A program made the translations under genes and the position numbers. This document shows, piece after piece, positions 5,815 through 13,191 of a DNA stretch of 26,377 nt (position 1 is the stretch's first letter; every line of letters starts with the position of its first letter). Where the stretch lies: IMG/VR virus record IMGVR_UViG_3300025594_000052, positions 1-26,377 of that record. One strand, written 5' to 3'. Source of the DNA: a virus. The notes beneath the pieces are model-generated. The model saw only the letters and a list, made by a program, of their open reading frames with translations, did not search any database and was not told where the DNA came from.

Positions 5815-6835
5815 ACTCTATAGCTTTAGTCATAGCACGGTTTTTAAGTGAAGCACGAGCACCGAACCAAGCGTTATGCATTGATGCGTCACGGTCGTGA
5901 CCCCACTTATGGTCAACCACGTAAGTTACTGCGTTAACAGCACCCCACCACGTACCCTTAGAGCTTTTAAGGTCAGCTCCAGGTTGCTGCTCAAGAGCCT
6001 CATAAACTTTATGAGGAGTACGTTGAAACTCTTCAAGCGTTCTAAGTTTAGACTCAGCTAAAGCAGTATCAATATTTTTACTATTCTCTACAATTATTTT
6101 TTCTTGTAAAGCTAGTTTAGGCTGTAATAAGTCAGCTATATAACTAACAACTTTATTTTCGTTATACTTTTTACTGCTTAAAAACTCAGCACTTTTTTGA
6201 TACTCGTCAAGTCTAACACTCGCTAACCCTAACGCTTCTTCTGCAGTAGTTATTAACTGACTGTCAAATACTTTAGTGTGAGGCATTTTAAACGCAGGTT
6301 GTGACTTATCAGCTAGAGCCATTGATAAAGTATTATTACAAACTACACGTACTGGTGTAAACCTAATTTCATTAGACTTACCCCACTCATGGGACACGGA
6401 CACTAATAAGTAGCCCTCTATCCTATCATCGCCTGGCAGGGTAAAGCCGTCATTAATTTCAGCTAACCCCCATATTTGTTTACCATTGCGTAATGAACCT
6501 GCAGTATGCATATTCATATTACCAGCGTCTGTAAACTTTTTAAAGAAAGTAAAAGCCTCCTGGTTTTGCGTTGGTATAAACCTTGGTCCACACGGTCCAA
6601 GTATGTTGTTATCACTATCACGCACAAGCATGTAGTAATCATCAGACATAATAAGGTCGTCAGCTTTATCGCTAACTGCGTTATTATATGTGAATATATT
6701 ACGCTTACTCACTGTCCAGTCAAGTCCAGCTTGTTGAAGCATCTCGTTAGGTGTTAAGTTGCCGTCAACTTGTACACCAAGCCCATGCCAAGGTACTTCC
6801 CCAGCGTAAGCCATAGTCTCAATATTATGAGCCAT
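5798..6835 (-). CDS. DUF932 phage/plasmid-like protein
   Basis: A 345-residue protein that begins MAHNIETMAYAGEVPWHGLG, the signature opening of the DUF932 / TIGR03299 phage/plasmid-like family. Further family-like segments are MLVRDSDNNILG, RFTPVRVVCNNTL and the C-terminal TWWGAVNAVTYVVDHKWG with a following DRDASMHNAWFG. The length is normal for the family. No biochemical function is established for the family. An AGGAG site lies before the ATG. The upstream gap carries two overlapping inverted repeats (6857-6891) that could regulate it. Strong match; function unknown. Confidence 0.9.
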   Translation of the reverse strand: MAHNIETMAYAGEVPWHGLGVQVDGNLTPNEMLQQAGLDWTVSKRNIFTYNNAVSDKADDLIMSDDYYMLVRDSDNNILGPCGPRFIPTQNQEAFTFFKKFTDAGNMNMHTAGSLRNGKQIWGLAEINDGFTLPGDDRIEGYLLVSVSHEWGKSNEIRFTPVRVVCNNTLSMALADKSQPAFKMPHTKVFDSQLITTAEEALGLASVRLDEYQKSAEFLSSKKYNENKVVSYIADLLQPKLALQEKIIVENSKNIDTALAESKLRTLEEFQRTPHKVYEALEQQPGADLKSSKGTWWGAVNAVTYVVDHKWGHDRDASMHNAWFGARASLKNRAMTKAIEYAEAA

Positions 6836-6856
6836 AAGTTTCTCCTATCTTAAATG

Positions 6857-6891
6857 CCTATTAAGTTATTTAATAGGTACGTATAACTTAA
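6857..6891 (-). promoter_or_regulatory. Two mutually exclusive hairpins upstream of DUF932
   Basis: Two perfect inverted repeats share bases. One pairs 6857-6864 with 6870-6877 (8 bp, 5-base loop), the other 6861-6869 with 6883-6891 (9 bp, 13-base loop). Because 6861-6864 belong to both, only one stem can form at a time. They lie between the DUF1289 stop and the DUF932 ribosome binding site and could act as an RNA switch or a protein-binding dyad. TTATACGTA (complement of 6878-6886) lies within. Confidence 0.45.
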
Positions 6892-6920
6892 CTTAGATTA
6901 GCTACCGATAAAAGGAACAT

Positions 6921-7157
6921 CTAAATATTCTTATACTTTTTTACACACTCTCTTTTTTGCCGAGGTAAGTAGTCTTCCCAACAACGGACAACGATCAGTT
7001 TCTTTTCGACTTCCGTAAAAGTGTTCCAGTCCCTAATTTCTGTGGCAGTCCTACCACATCCTTTACAGGTACGTGTACCCCACTGAGTAACAGTACACAT
7101 GCCAATACAAGGGGAATCATGAAGACTGCTAGTTTCATGCAATAATTTTTGTGTCAT
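6921..7157 (-). CDS. DUF1289 cysteine-rich small protein
   Basis: A 78-residue protein. The start is placed at ATG 7157-7155 because an AGGAG site lies five bases before it; a longer frame to 7184 exists but lacks a site. Residues 16-43 read SPCIGMCTVTQWGTRTC then KGCGRTATEI, the conserved Cys-rich core of DUF1289, followed by the W and acidic residues typical of the family. Family members are small proteins of unknown function, probably metal binding through the four cysteines. It overlaps the HTH gene by 23 bases. Confidence 0.85.
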   Translation of the reverse strand: MTQKLLHETSSLHDSPCIGMCTVTQWGTRTCKGCGRTATEIRDWNTFTEVEKKLIVVRCWEDYLPRQKRECVKKYKNI

Positions 7158-7449
7158 TTCTACTCCTGATGAGTCTAACGTCATGTTCTCTTAGCCAGTT
7201 TCTCATCATGTTCTTACGTTCTAGTTTACTAAGGCTCGTATCATTTAGTAAAGCATTACTAAAGTCAGTATATGCATCGTATCCTCGATAATAATCTCCT
7301 GCCCCTATGTGATTAAACCTAACGATTTGCCATACTCTTTGTTTGGTGATTTTAAACCTGACACCTATTTCTTCAAGTGTCATATTAGTATTGAGCGTTA
7401 TCATAAAAATTTCAAAATACTTAGCTCTTTGTTTATCTCTACGTGACAT
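7135..7449 (-). CDS. Small HTH protein resembling sigma-70 region 4
   Basis: A 104-residue basic protein. The start is ATG 7449-7447, with AAGGAG seven bases upstream; a GTG 33 bases earlier lacks a site. Residues 23-43 (MTLEEIGVRFKITKQRVWQIV) closely resemble the helix-turn-helix of sigma-70 region 4 (the TLEEIG...VTRERVRQI pattern). No sigma region 2 is present, so it is not a full sigma factor. The C-terminal half is basic. It overlaps the DNA polymerase gene by 11 bases. It could be a transcription regulator or an RNA-polymerase-binding appropriation factor; the HTH call is firm, the role inferred. Confidence 0.75.
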   Translation of the reverse strand: MSRRDKQRAKYFEIFMITLNTNMTLEEIGVRFKITKQRVWQIVRFNHIGAGDYYRGYDAYTDFSNALLNDTSLSKLERKNMMRNWLREHDVRLIRSRNDTKIIA

Positions 7450-9307
7450 TAAAATACTCCTTGAAGTTAATAGTTGCTTCACCCCAGCTTTGACCTATTT
7501 CAGCATCAACTTTATTAGGTACAACTAGGGGTACACAATCAGCCATAATTTGCATAATTTTTTCACAAGTTTCTTTAGAGTCGACAGATATATCTAACTC
7601 GTCGTGTACTTGTGTGTGGGCTAGTATGCCTTCCTTATATAACTCTACCATAGCCTTTTTAGTCATGTCAGCAGCAGAGCCTTGTATAAGCCTATTCATA
7701 GCTTTATAGGTAAAGGAACGCTTAATGTCCTGACCATATTTATCTAATGCATCTGAGAACGGTAAAGGTGTACTTCCAAACTCGTATCTAGGTTCGTATA
7801 AATTAAACCTACACTTACGCCCTAGCACAGTAGTTATAAATCCACGGTTACTACCCAACCTAGCACATTGATCACGCAACCCTTTAATAAAAGGTACACG
7901 GCTATGAAAAGTATCGAATAATATTTCAGCTTCCTGCGGTGAAATATCTAACTGACGAATAAGTTTATCTTTACCCATGCCATAACTTAAACCTAGATTA
8001 ATAATCTTAGCTTCTTTACGACTTATGTTAGCCATATCTGCTACTACTTGATGAAAGTCTGCGTCTTTATTACGGTAGGCATCTACTGCGTCGTCTGAAC
8101 CTTCTTGTTGAGTTTTATGGGCATAGTGTACGGTAAGTCTAGGTTCCTGTTGAGAGTAGTCAAAAGCTCCCCAGTGCATACCTTCCTCGGGAATAAATAT
8201 ACTCCTGATAAGAGGTCCTATTTCATCGTGCCTAGCTGGCACTTGTTGCAGGTTTGGCTTACTACTACTGAACCTACCAGTTACTGTACCACCACGGTCA
8301 CTACGTAAAGGATGTAATTCCCCATGTATTCTACCTTTAACATTATGGTCTAATATCATGTTATCTATAAAGGTGGTTCTAGCTTTATTTAATTGTCTAG
8401 CTCTGGCTATATCTTTAGCTAGTTTGTGCTCATGTCCTTCAAGCCAAGCTGAGGTAAAACTAGGAGCGTTAGTTTTTTCTGTTCTAGGATAACTAAGCCC
8501 AGCTCTATCAAATACAGTAGCCACTGATGCTGCTGCCCATAAGTCTGGAGCTACACCATATTCTTTATAAATACCTTCTAGTATTTTGTTTTCTTCGTTA
8601 GTTAATTTCTTATTAATTTTTTCAGCTTTTTCTAAATCTACACGTACACCTTTCCAACGCATATCTAGCAATAAAGGAATTAAAGCAGTTTCTAACTCAT
8701 ATATTTTCATAACGTTTTCTTTAACTAAAAGGTCTTTTAATATACCCCAAAGTTTTAGAGTTAGCCCTGCGTCTTGTTCGGCATATGGTCCAACATACTT
8801 AGCTGGTAGTTTATACATTTCGCTTTTAGGATTAAGACCGTAGGCTTTTGCTGCATCTTCTAACAGACTTTCATCTTTAAGTTCACCCACGTATCTTTCA
8901 CCTAACTTATTTAAAGAATACCCATATTGATTTTCATTAATTAACGGTGCAGCAAACATAGTATCGTGTATAGTTCCATTTACCTTGACACCTAAACGCC
9001 TTAACCAACCTAAGTCGTATAAAGAGTTATGAAAAACTTTGTCATTGTTATAGCTAAACTGTTTATTCATCCAGTTTATAACCACACGCTTATCTAAATT
9101 ACCACCACCAACGTGTTGTATAGGTAGATAAATTTGAAAGTCTTTAGTAGCTACAGCTATACCAGTTACATGACCTTTATTTTCAAACGCCCAAGACGGT
9201 CCGTGAGACATGAGTAACGGATCATAAGTCTCTAAGTCAATAGCTACCTCACTATAATTAGATAGGTCTGGTAAACTACTAGGGGGAACCCAGTCCGTCT
9301 CAGGCAT
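7439..9307 (-). CDS. Family A DNA polymerase with 3'-5' exonuclease
   Basis: A 622-residue replicative polymerase counted from ATG 9307-9305; a GTG at 9325 would add six residues but has no ribosome binding site. The exonuclease domain shows D24-x-E26, N94...D98 (FHNSLYDLGW) and Y175-x3-D179. The polymerase domain shows motif A DYSQQEPRL (D383), motif B R430-x3-K434...L438...Y441-G, and motif C HDELD (H568, D569). The N-terminal 5'-nuclease of cellular PolI is absent, as in T7-like phage enzymes. The residue matching E. coli Phe762 is Leu438, a variant known from marine phages and proposed to mean slower, more faithful synthesis. It lies in the middle of the replication operon. Confidence 0.95.
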   Translation of the reverse strand: MPETDWVPPSSLPDLSNYSEVAIDLETYDPLLMSHGPSWAFENKGHVTGIAVATKDFQIYLPIQHVGGGNLDKRVVINWMNKQFSYNNDKVFHNSLYDLGWLRRLGVKVNGTIHDTMFAAPLINENQYGYSLNKLGERYVGELKDESLLEDAAKAYGLNPKSEMYKLPAKYVGPYAEQDAGLTLKLWGILKDLLVKENVMKIYELETALIPLLLDMRWKGVRVDLEKAEKINKKLTNEENKILEGIYKEYGVAPDLWAAASVATVFDRAGLSYPRTEKTNAPSFTSAWLEGHEHKLAKDIARARQLNKARTTFIDNMILDHNVKGRIHGELHPLRSDRGGTVTGRFSSSKPNLQQVPARHDEIGPLIRSIFIPEEGMHWGAFDYSQQEPRLTVHYAHKTQQEGSDDAVDAYRNKDADFHQVVADMANISRKEAKIINLGLSYGMGKDKLIRQLDISPQEAEILFDTFHSRVPFIKGLRDQCARLGSNRGFITTVLGRKCRFNLYEPRYEFGSTPLPFSDALDKYGQDIKRSFTYKAMNRLIQGSAADMTKKAMVELYKEGILAHTQVHDELDISVDSKETCEKIMQIMADCVPLVVPNKVDAEIGQSWGEATINFKEYFNVT

Positions 9308-9314
9308 AAATAAA

Positions 9315-9623
9315 CTACTCTGCACTGGGTGGGTGTATTTCTAAGCTAGAAGCATAAGCCTCTACTAAATAAAGGTAACAACGTAAATCACGTATATCAT
9401 CTAGTATGCCAGCATTACTAGGGTCATCTAGTATGGCACCAAATACGTCCCAATGGTTTTTCATTGATTGGTTTTCTATACGGTCAAACTTACGTGCTAA
9501 CATCATAAACGCACCAACGCCACCACGCTTACGCCAACTATCACCATAACTTTTTTCAGCGTGTTTTAGCTGTGCTATATCACGTTGAGCTAACTTTTCT
9601 ATCTTATCAAAATCTGCAGGCAT
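9315..9623 (-). CDS. Nmad1/DUF1599-like small helical protein
   Basis: A 102-residue protein. Residues 25-38 read YGDSWRKRGGVGAF, followed by ARKFDRIE and a C-terminal ILDDIRDLRCYLYLVEAY. The YGD-x-W, RK-x-x-RI and DDI-x-DL-x-x-Y pattern resembles nucleotide modification associated domain 1 (Nmad1, formerly DUF1599), an all-helical family predicted from genome context to take part in phage base-modification pathways. The ATG has an AGGAG site. It sits between the Cas4-like nuclease and DNA polymerase, near the thymidylate synthase homologue and glycosyltransferase, which fits the prediction. The match is by eye and should be regarded as probable. Confidence 0.6.
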   Translation of the reverse strand: MPADFDKIEKLAQRDIAQLKHAEKSYGDSWRKRGGVGAFMMLARKFDRIENQSMKNHWDVFGAILDDPSNAGILDDIRDLRCYLYLVEAYASSLEIHPPSAE

Positions 9624-9634
9624 ATAATCTCCTA

Positions 9635-10315
9635 TTAAATTCTATTAGGGCAAATATTTTGTTTACCATAATAACACCACTTACATTTAAATTGTGAAGG
9701 TTTAGCAGGGAACTCAGTAGCAGTGGTCATGTCTACAGCCCTATCATTTAAACGTTCACGCTTACCGTCCACAGTAGGTTTGTCGTACTCATAACGGTCT
9801 AGCTTACCATGGTCAAGATACCACAACTCAGTAGTTATAGTTTCTAACTCTGGTAACCTTTCAAATACTATGCTGGCATAAAGCTCACATTGTTCTCTGT
9901 GACCTTCTTGATTACCCTCATACCTACCTGTTTTAAAATCTATTACTCTAGCGTTTTTATCACCTTCAATATGAACAAATGCATCTACTTTAGCCCTACC
10001 CCAAGTGTCTTCATCAAACCAACCAGTAGACTGCCACTCTTTATCAAAAGCCCAGTCACCTTCACAAAGTACATGACCTTTAAGGTGTAAGTCTTTTAAT
10101 AAATCAAAAGCTTCTTTAAATTCACTAAGTTGTGAAGGGGTTTCATCATAACGCCCACGTATATATTCCTCACACATTTTATGGATATCTTTACCACGAT
10201 CCATAGCTTTATTGCCAGGTTCTTTTATACGTTGTATAAAAGCATATTCTGCTTTCTTAGGGCACGCCTCATACATTTTCAGTCGGCTATACGACCACTG
10301 TGTAATATTACTCAT
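9635..10315 (-). CDS. Cas4/RecB-like PD-(D/E)XK exonuclease with probable Fe-S cluster
   Basis: A 226-residue nuclease. The N-terminal SYSRLKMYEACPKKAEY (8-24) is typical of the PDDEXK_1 family. The catalytic core shows H45, D111 (AKVDAF) and D126-F-K128 (VIDFKTG), with the QCELYASIV helix following (motif Q-x3-Y). Four cysteines in the Cas4/AddB spacing, C18 near the start and C211, C214, C222 near the end, suggest a [4Fe-4S] cluster. Such enzymes act as single-strand exonucleases in phage recombination or DNA processing. The start abuts the thymidylate synthase stop (TAAATG). No CRISPR array is present, so a stand-alone recombination role is likelier. Confidence 0.88.
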   Translation of the reverse strand: MSNITQWSYSRLKMYEACPKKAEYAFIQRIKEPGNKAMDRGKDIHKMCEEYIRGRYDETPSQLSEFKEAFDLLKDLHLKGHVLCEGDWAFDKEWQSTGWFDEDTWGRAKVDAFVHIEGDKNARVIDFKTGRYEGNQEGHREQCELYASIVFERLPELETITTELWYLDHGKLDRYEYDKPTVDGKRERLNDRAVDMTTATEFPAKPSQFKCKWCYYGKQNICPNRI

Positions 10316-11332
10316 TTACTTTCCTTTGTTACTTATAGATTTATTTAGCCAATTATAAGCAGCAGTACCCCAGTCACTAGCTAGGCAAGACTGTACTTCA
10401 ATTAACGCTTCATCATATTCTTCGCTCTTGTATAAATACCAAGCATCTTGTAATGGAACTGCCACCTCACTAAAGAAAGGGTCAGCAAAATCTACAGACG
10501 ACATAGGTGCACGGCATAAAAACCATGTTAAGTCTTGTTCCCAAGTCATGATATCTGTGCTAATAAGTGGGAACGAATTAATAGCTTTATTATCGTAGGG
10601 GTTTCTTAAGCTCATTTGACTATAAAAGTCAAAAGCATCTTCTGCCTCCATTTGATTATACATATCATAAAATAAATCTGTGTAAGCGTGTAGGCTATCA
10701 CTAACTTGGGTGTATGTGCCTATCTCTACACCTATACCGTATGCCATATATTCTTGAAGTATAGACATATGTACAACGTTAGCACCAAATGCTCCCCATA
10801 TAACATCATTAGACCTATTACTAACGGTCATGTCTAACTTACCGTCACGCACTTTAAAATAAATAGCTGTGTTACAAGGAACGTCTACACTTTCAGTGTT
10901 AAAATCAACATACGGATCCCACATTTGAAGTACACATCTTCTATCAGTAGGGTCATTACGTAACCTTTCTATAATTACGCCTAACTGATCACCACCAAAA
11001 TGCTCACGCCACCTAAAGCCATAAGAACCTTGTAGTGTTTCACCGTCATCACTAAACTGACTCATGCGTTTATTGTAATACTCTATATACTCTAGGTCAT
11101 TACAGCCACCTAACATCCATAAACTTTCTATTAAGTGGAAGAAGGGATTAGCATTACGTGCGTCTTCAAATAAAACTCTTTCTTTTGAATTACGATACAC
11201 TGTCGCTACAGGCTCAGGTACTTCTATAACTTCGCCAGCCCTACTAGGAAAAGTGTATTGTTTATTTTGACCAATAAGATCCATAGCTTTAACAAAGCCA
11301 TCGTTAACGTTTCTACAATTTAATACTATCAT
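10316..11332 (-). CDS. Thymidylate synthase homologue, possible dUMP hydroxymethylase
   Basis: A 338-residue ThyA-superfamily protein. Visible landmarks: catalytic Cys153 in VPCNT, the RR pair 131-132 with WDP, E69 in HLIESLWML, the RSND segment (173-176), N185 and H215-x-Y217. Compared with standard ThyA, the residue after the catalytic Cys is Asn instead of His, the LPFN loop is replaced by GAFGAN with one extra residue, and the C-terminus lacks the usual hydrophobic end, continuing instead as a helical tail. The Asn matching E. coli Asn177 is kept, which favours a uracil nucleotide as substrate. It may make dTMP or 5-hydroxymethyl-dUMP; sequence alone cannot decide. The modification-gene neighbours favour the latter. 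It is coupled by ATGA to the 73-aa gene. Confidence 0.85.
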   Translation of the reverse strand: MIVLNCRNVNDGFVKAMDLIGQNKQYTFPSRAGEVIEVPEPVATVYRNSKERVLFEDARNANPFFHLIESLWMLGGCNDLEYIEYYNKRMSQFSDDGETLQGSYGFRWREHFGGDQLGVIIERLRNDPTDRRCVLQMWDPYVDFNTESVDVPCNTAIYFKVRDGKLDMTVSNRSNDVIWGAFGANVVHMSILQEYMAYGIGVEIGTYTQVSDSLHAYTDLFYDMYNQMEAEDAFDFYSQMSLRNPYDNKAINSFPLISTDIMTWEQDLTWFLCRAPMSSVDFADPFFSEVAVPLQDAWYLYKSEEYDEALIEVQSCLASDWGTAAYNWLNKSISNKGK

Positions 11333-11550
11333 TGACTATCCTTGAATTTTAAAACAAAATCTACCATTTCTATTTTTTCTTGTATGGTAGCTAACTTTTC
11401 TATTAGCTTATCTACCTCTACTACAATATCTACGTGTTCTGGTATACTGGTAGGGTTATCAAGTAGTACACTTAGATTAACTGTTACAGAATCCCGTTTA
11501 CCTTTAAGTTCCGACTTATATCCATTTAGGATATCAGAATAATTCGCCAT
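11329..11550 (-). CDS. Hypothetical helical protein (73 aa)
   Basis: A 73-residue protein predicted to be mostly helical, with an acidic coiled-coil-like stretch (VDIVVEVDKLIEKLATIQEKIE, about residues 40-61). The ATG follows an AGGAG site. It overlaps the glycosyltransferase gene by 17 bases and the thymidylate synthase homologue by the ATGA of the next start, so it belongs to the modification cluster by position. No family recognised; it could be an accessory subunit, which is inference. Confidence 0.65.
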   Translation of the reverse strand: MANYSDILNGYKSELKGKRDSVTVNLSVLLDNPTSIPEHVDIVVEVDKLIEKLATIQEKIEMVDFVLKFKDSQ

Positions 11551-12331
11551 TTTGTGCTCCTAGTTTTAATGCTTTTTTCCATTGTATGTTGACGTCTTTA
11601 CGTATAACCGTGCCTTCTTTTCCTGCACCCCAAGCTGTCTTAGTTTCCCTTTCTACTACCCTAACCACATCAGGGTGATGAGATTTTAAAATTTCTGCAC
11701 CCTCTGACTGCATTTGAACGTTACGCCATTCACTACAGCCACCAGGAGCATTACTACTGCCATGACCTTGAGCATAATAGTAGCTGACTTTATTAGGTAA
11801 TCCTTTGCTTAATAATTGTAAGTTCATATCAAAGTCACTCATAACTTTAGTTCTGAATAACTCAATGCCTTTACCTTTAAACATATCAAGATTGTATGCT
11901 AGTACACGCATATACCTAGTAGTTTCAGCAGATAAATGTTCAACGCGATTGTTACCTTCCCTAGCACTTACACCACAGTGGGCATAGTCGTCAAGCCATT
12001 TATCTAATAAACCAAATAAAGCGTGAAACTCATCAGGCTCTATATATCTAAGGTGCCAGTCGTTAGTAGACTTACGAATATAAAAACGTAAGTCATCGTC
12101 TAACATAACTATCTTACCACCACCTGCGTTTTCACAAATATACTTACGTTTACTAGCTATATCGTGGACAACGGACTCAGGACAAGCCATAATTTGACAA
12201 TCATATTTATCGTATAAATCTTTTTCATATTCATTGACAACTAACGTAACTTGTTTACGTAAGTCCTCAGGAAAATGGGACAAGGTCACTTGATCGTCAG
12301 CCCTGCCTCTGGTTGGAATAAATATTTTCAT
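11534..12331 (-). CDS. TAGT-family (TET/JBP-associated) DNA glycosyltransferase
   Basis: A 265-residue protein resembling the TAGT family of GT-A-like glycosyltransferases, first noted beside phage TET/JBP oxygenases. It opens IFIPTRGRADDQVT, carries a KIVMLDDDLRF segment with D78-D80 as the likely metal/sugar-nucleotide site, an H118-x-GVSAREGNNR segment (118-129), VMSDFDMNLQLL (163-174) and GGCSEWR (197-203). Characterised relatives transfer sugars onto 5-hydroxymethylpyrimidines in DNA. No TET/JBP oxygenase is visible nearby, so the acceptor may instead be a hydroxymethylpyrimidine incorporated during replication. It overlaps the helical-domain gene by ATGA and has a GAGG site. Confidence 0.8.
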   Translation of the reverse strand: MKIFIPTRGRADDQVTLSHFPEDLRKQVTLVVNEYEKDLYDKYDCQIMACPESVVHDIASKRKYICENAGGGKIVMLDDDLRFYIRKSTNDWHLRYIEPDEFHALFGLLDKWLDDYAHCGVSAREGNNRVEHLSAETTRYMRVLAYNLDMFKGKGIELFRTKVMSDFDMNLQLLSKGLPNKVSYYYAQGHGSSNAPGGCSEWRNVQMQSEGAEILKSHHPDVVRVVERETKTAWGAGKEGTVIRKDVNIQWKKALKLGAQNGELF

Positions 12332-13191
12332 AGGTTAACCTCCTCAGGTTTTGGTTTATATTTAGCACGTGGTCGACCTTGACCTAAACGTACCCTTTCG
12401 TATTTATCAAACTCACAAAGACAATGTTCTATGTCTCTCATTTCTAAAGGTTCCATATGTCCTTGTAAATAGTTAGGTGAAAGGTCTAGTAATTGTTGCA
12501 TCTCAAAATTAAGTATCTGGTTTTTTACAGTCTGATTCAACTCTCTATTTTTTATTCGGTTAAGCCCACGCTGTGCCCCAGGACCAGGATTAGCCCACGT
12601 CATAATGTCTTCAGCTTTATTTAAATATTTAGTGTGGCGTAGATCAGTAACTACTTCATAAGCCATAAAACCACTAAACCCTGCTTTTTGTAAATAACCT
12701 TTCCAAGTATCTTCTAGAGACCAAGTTATCATAGGTGGGTGAAACTTTTTTAAAGGGGTGAGTATTTTATCAACAGTTTGCTCTATTTTTGTACCACCTA
12801 AAGTACCAGTCAACATATATGCACCAGTATATACCTTATCGCCTCTATCTTTTCTAGCTTGCATAATGGCTTTTACCTTTTCAGGTTCCCAAGTTTCAGG
12901 AAACCCTATTTCCTCTAGAGTATCTGGCCAATTTATTTGCCTAGCTACAGCCATAGCAAAAGGTAAGTTTTTATGGTCAGCATAAGGTTCACGCCAGTTA
13001 ACTCTTATCCACTCAGTGACTCTATCTAACTCACGGTAGACGTTACAAAAACTATACTCTGTAAGTATAGGGTCTTCTGTCCACGGATAAGCTACACCGT
13101 TTTTCCTTCTAAGGTACATAATATGACGCTCATTAAGATAGCCAAAAAATCTTTCTAAACTAGTTTCTGTGTAATTAAAATTAATACTCAT
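12328..13191 (-). CDS. 5-hmdU kinase helical-domain / aGPT-PPlase-like protein
   Basis: A 287-residue protein. The start is ATG 13191-13189, with GAGGAG five bases upstream and an ATGA overlap with the preceding gene. Conserved family segments are visible: ERHIMYLRR (21-29), PWTEDPIL (36-43), FCNVYRELDR (48-57), INWPDTLEEIG (86-96), TGAYM (122-126), VVTDLR (180-185), GPGAQRGLNR (203-212) and a C-terminal HCLCEFDKYER...GRPR (256-275). These match the helical domain found in 5-hydroxymethyl-dU DNA kinases and the alpha-glutamyl/putrescinyl-thymine pyrophosphorylase group, a DNA-glycosylase-like fold used in thymidine hypermodification. No P-loop kinase motif is present in this protein. Strong family resemblance; the exact reaction is unknown. 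Confidence 0.8.
   Translation of the reverse strand: MSINFNYTETSLERFFGYLNERHIMYLRRKNGVAYPWTEDPILTEYSFCNVYRELDRVTEWIRVNWREPYADHKNLPFAMAVARQINWPDTLEEIGFPETWEPEKVKAIMQARKDRGDKVYTGAYMLTGTLGGTKIEQTVDKILTPLKKFHPPMITWSLEDTWKGYLQKAGFSGFMAYEVVTDLRHTKYLNKAEDIMTWANPGPGAQRGLNRIKNRELNQTVKNQILNFEMQQLLDLSPNYLQGHMEPLEMRDIEHCLCEFDKYERVRLGQGRPRAKYKPKPEEVNL

Noticed and set aside
7150-7184. Longer start of the DUF1289 protein at 7184
   Set aside because: The AGGAG site lies inside that extension and directly precedes the ATG at 7157; the extra residues do not belong to the conserved core.
9635-10315. Cas4-like gene as evidence of a CRISPR system
   Set aside because: No repeat-spacer array and no cas1 or cas2 anywhere in the window; phage Cas4-like nucleases commonly stand alone.
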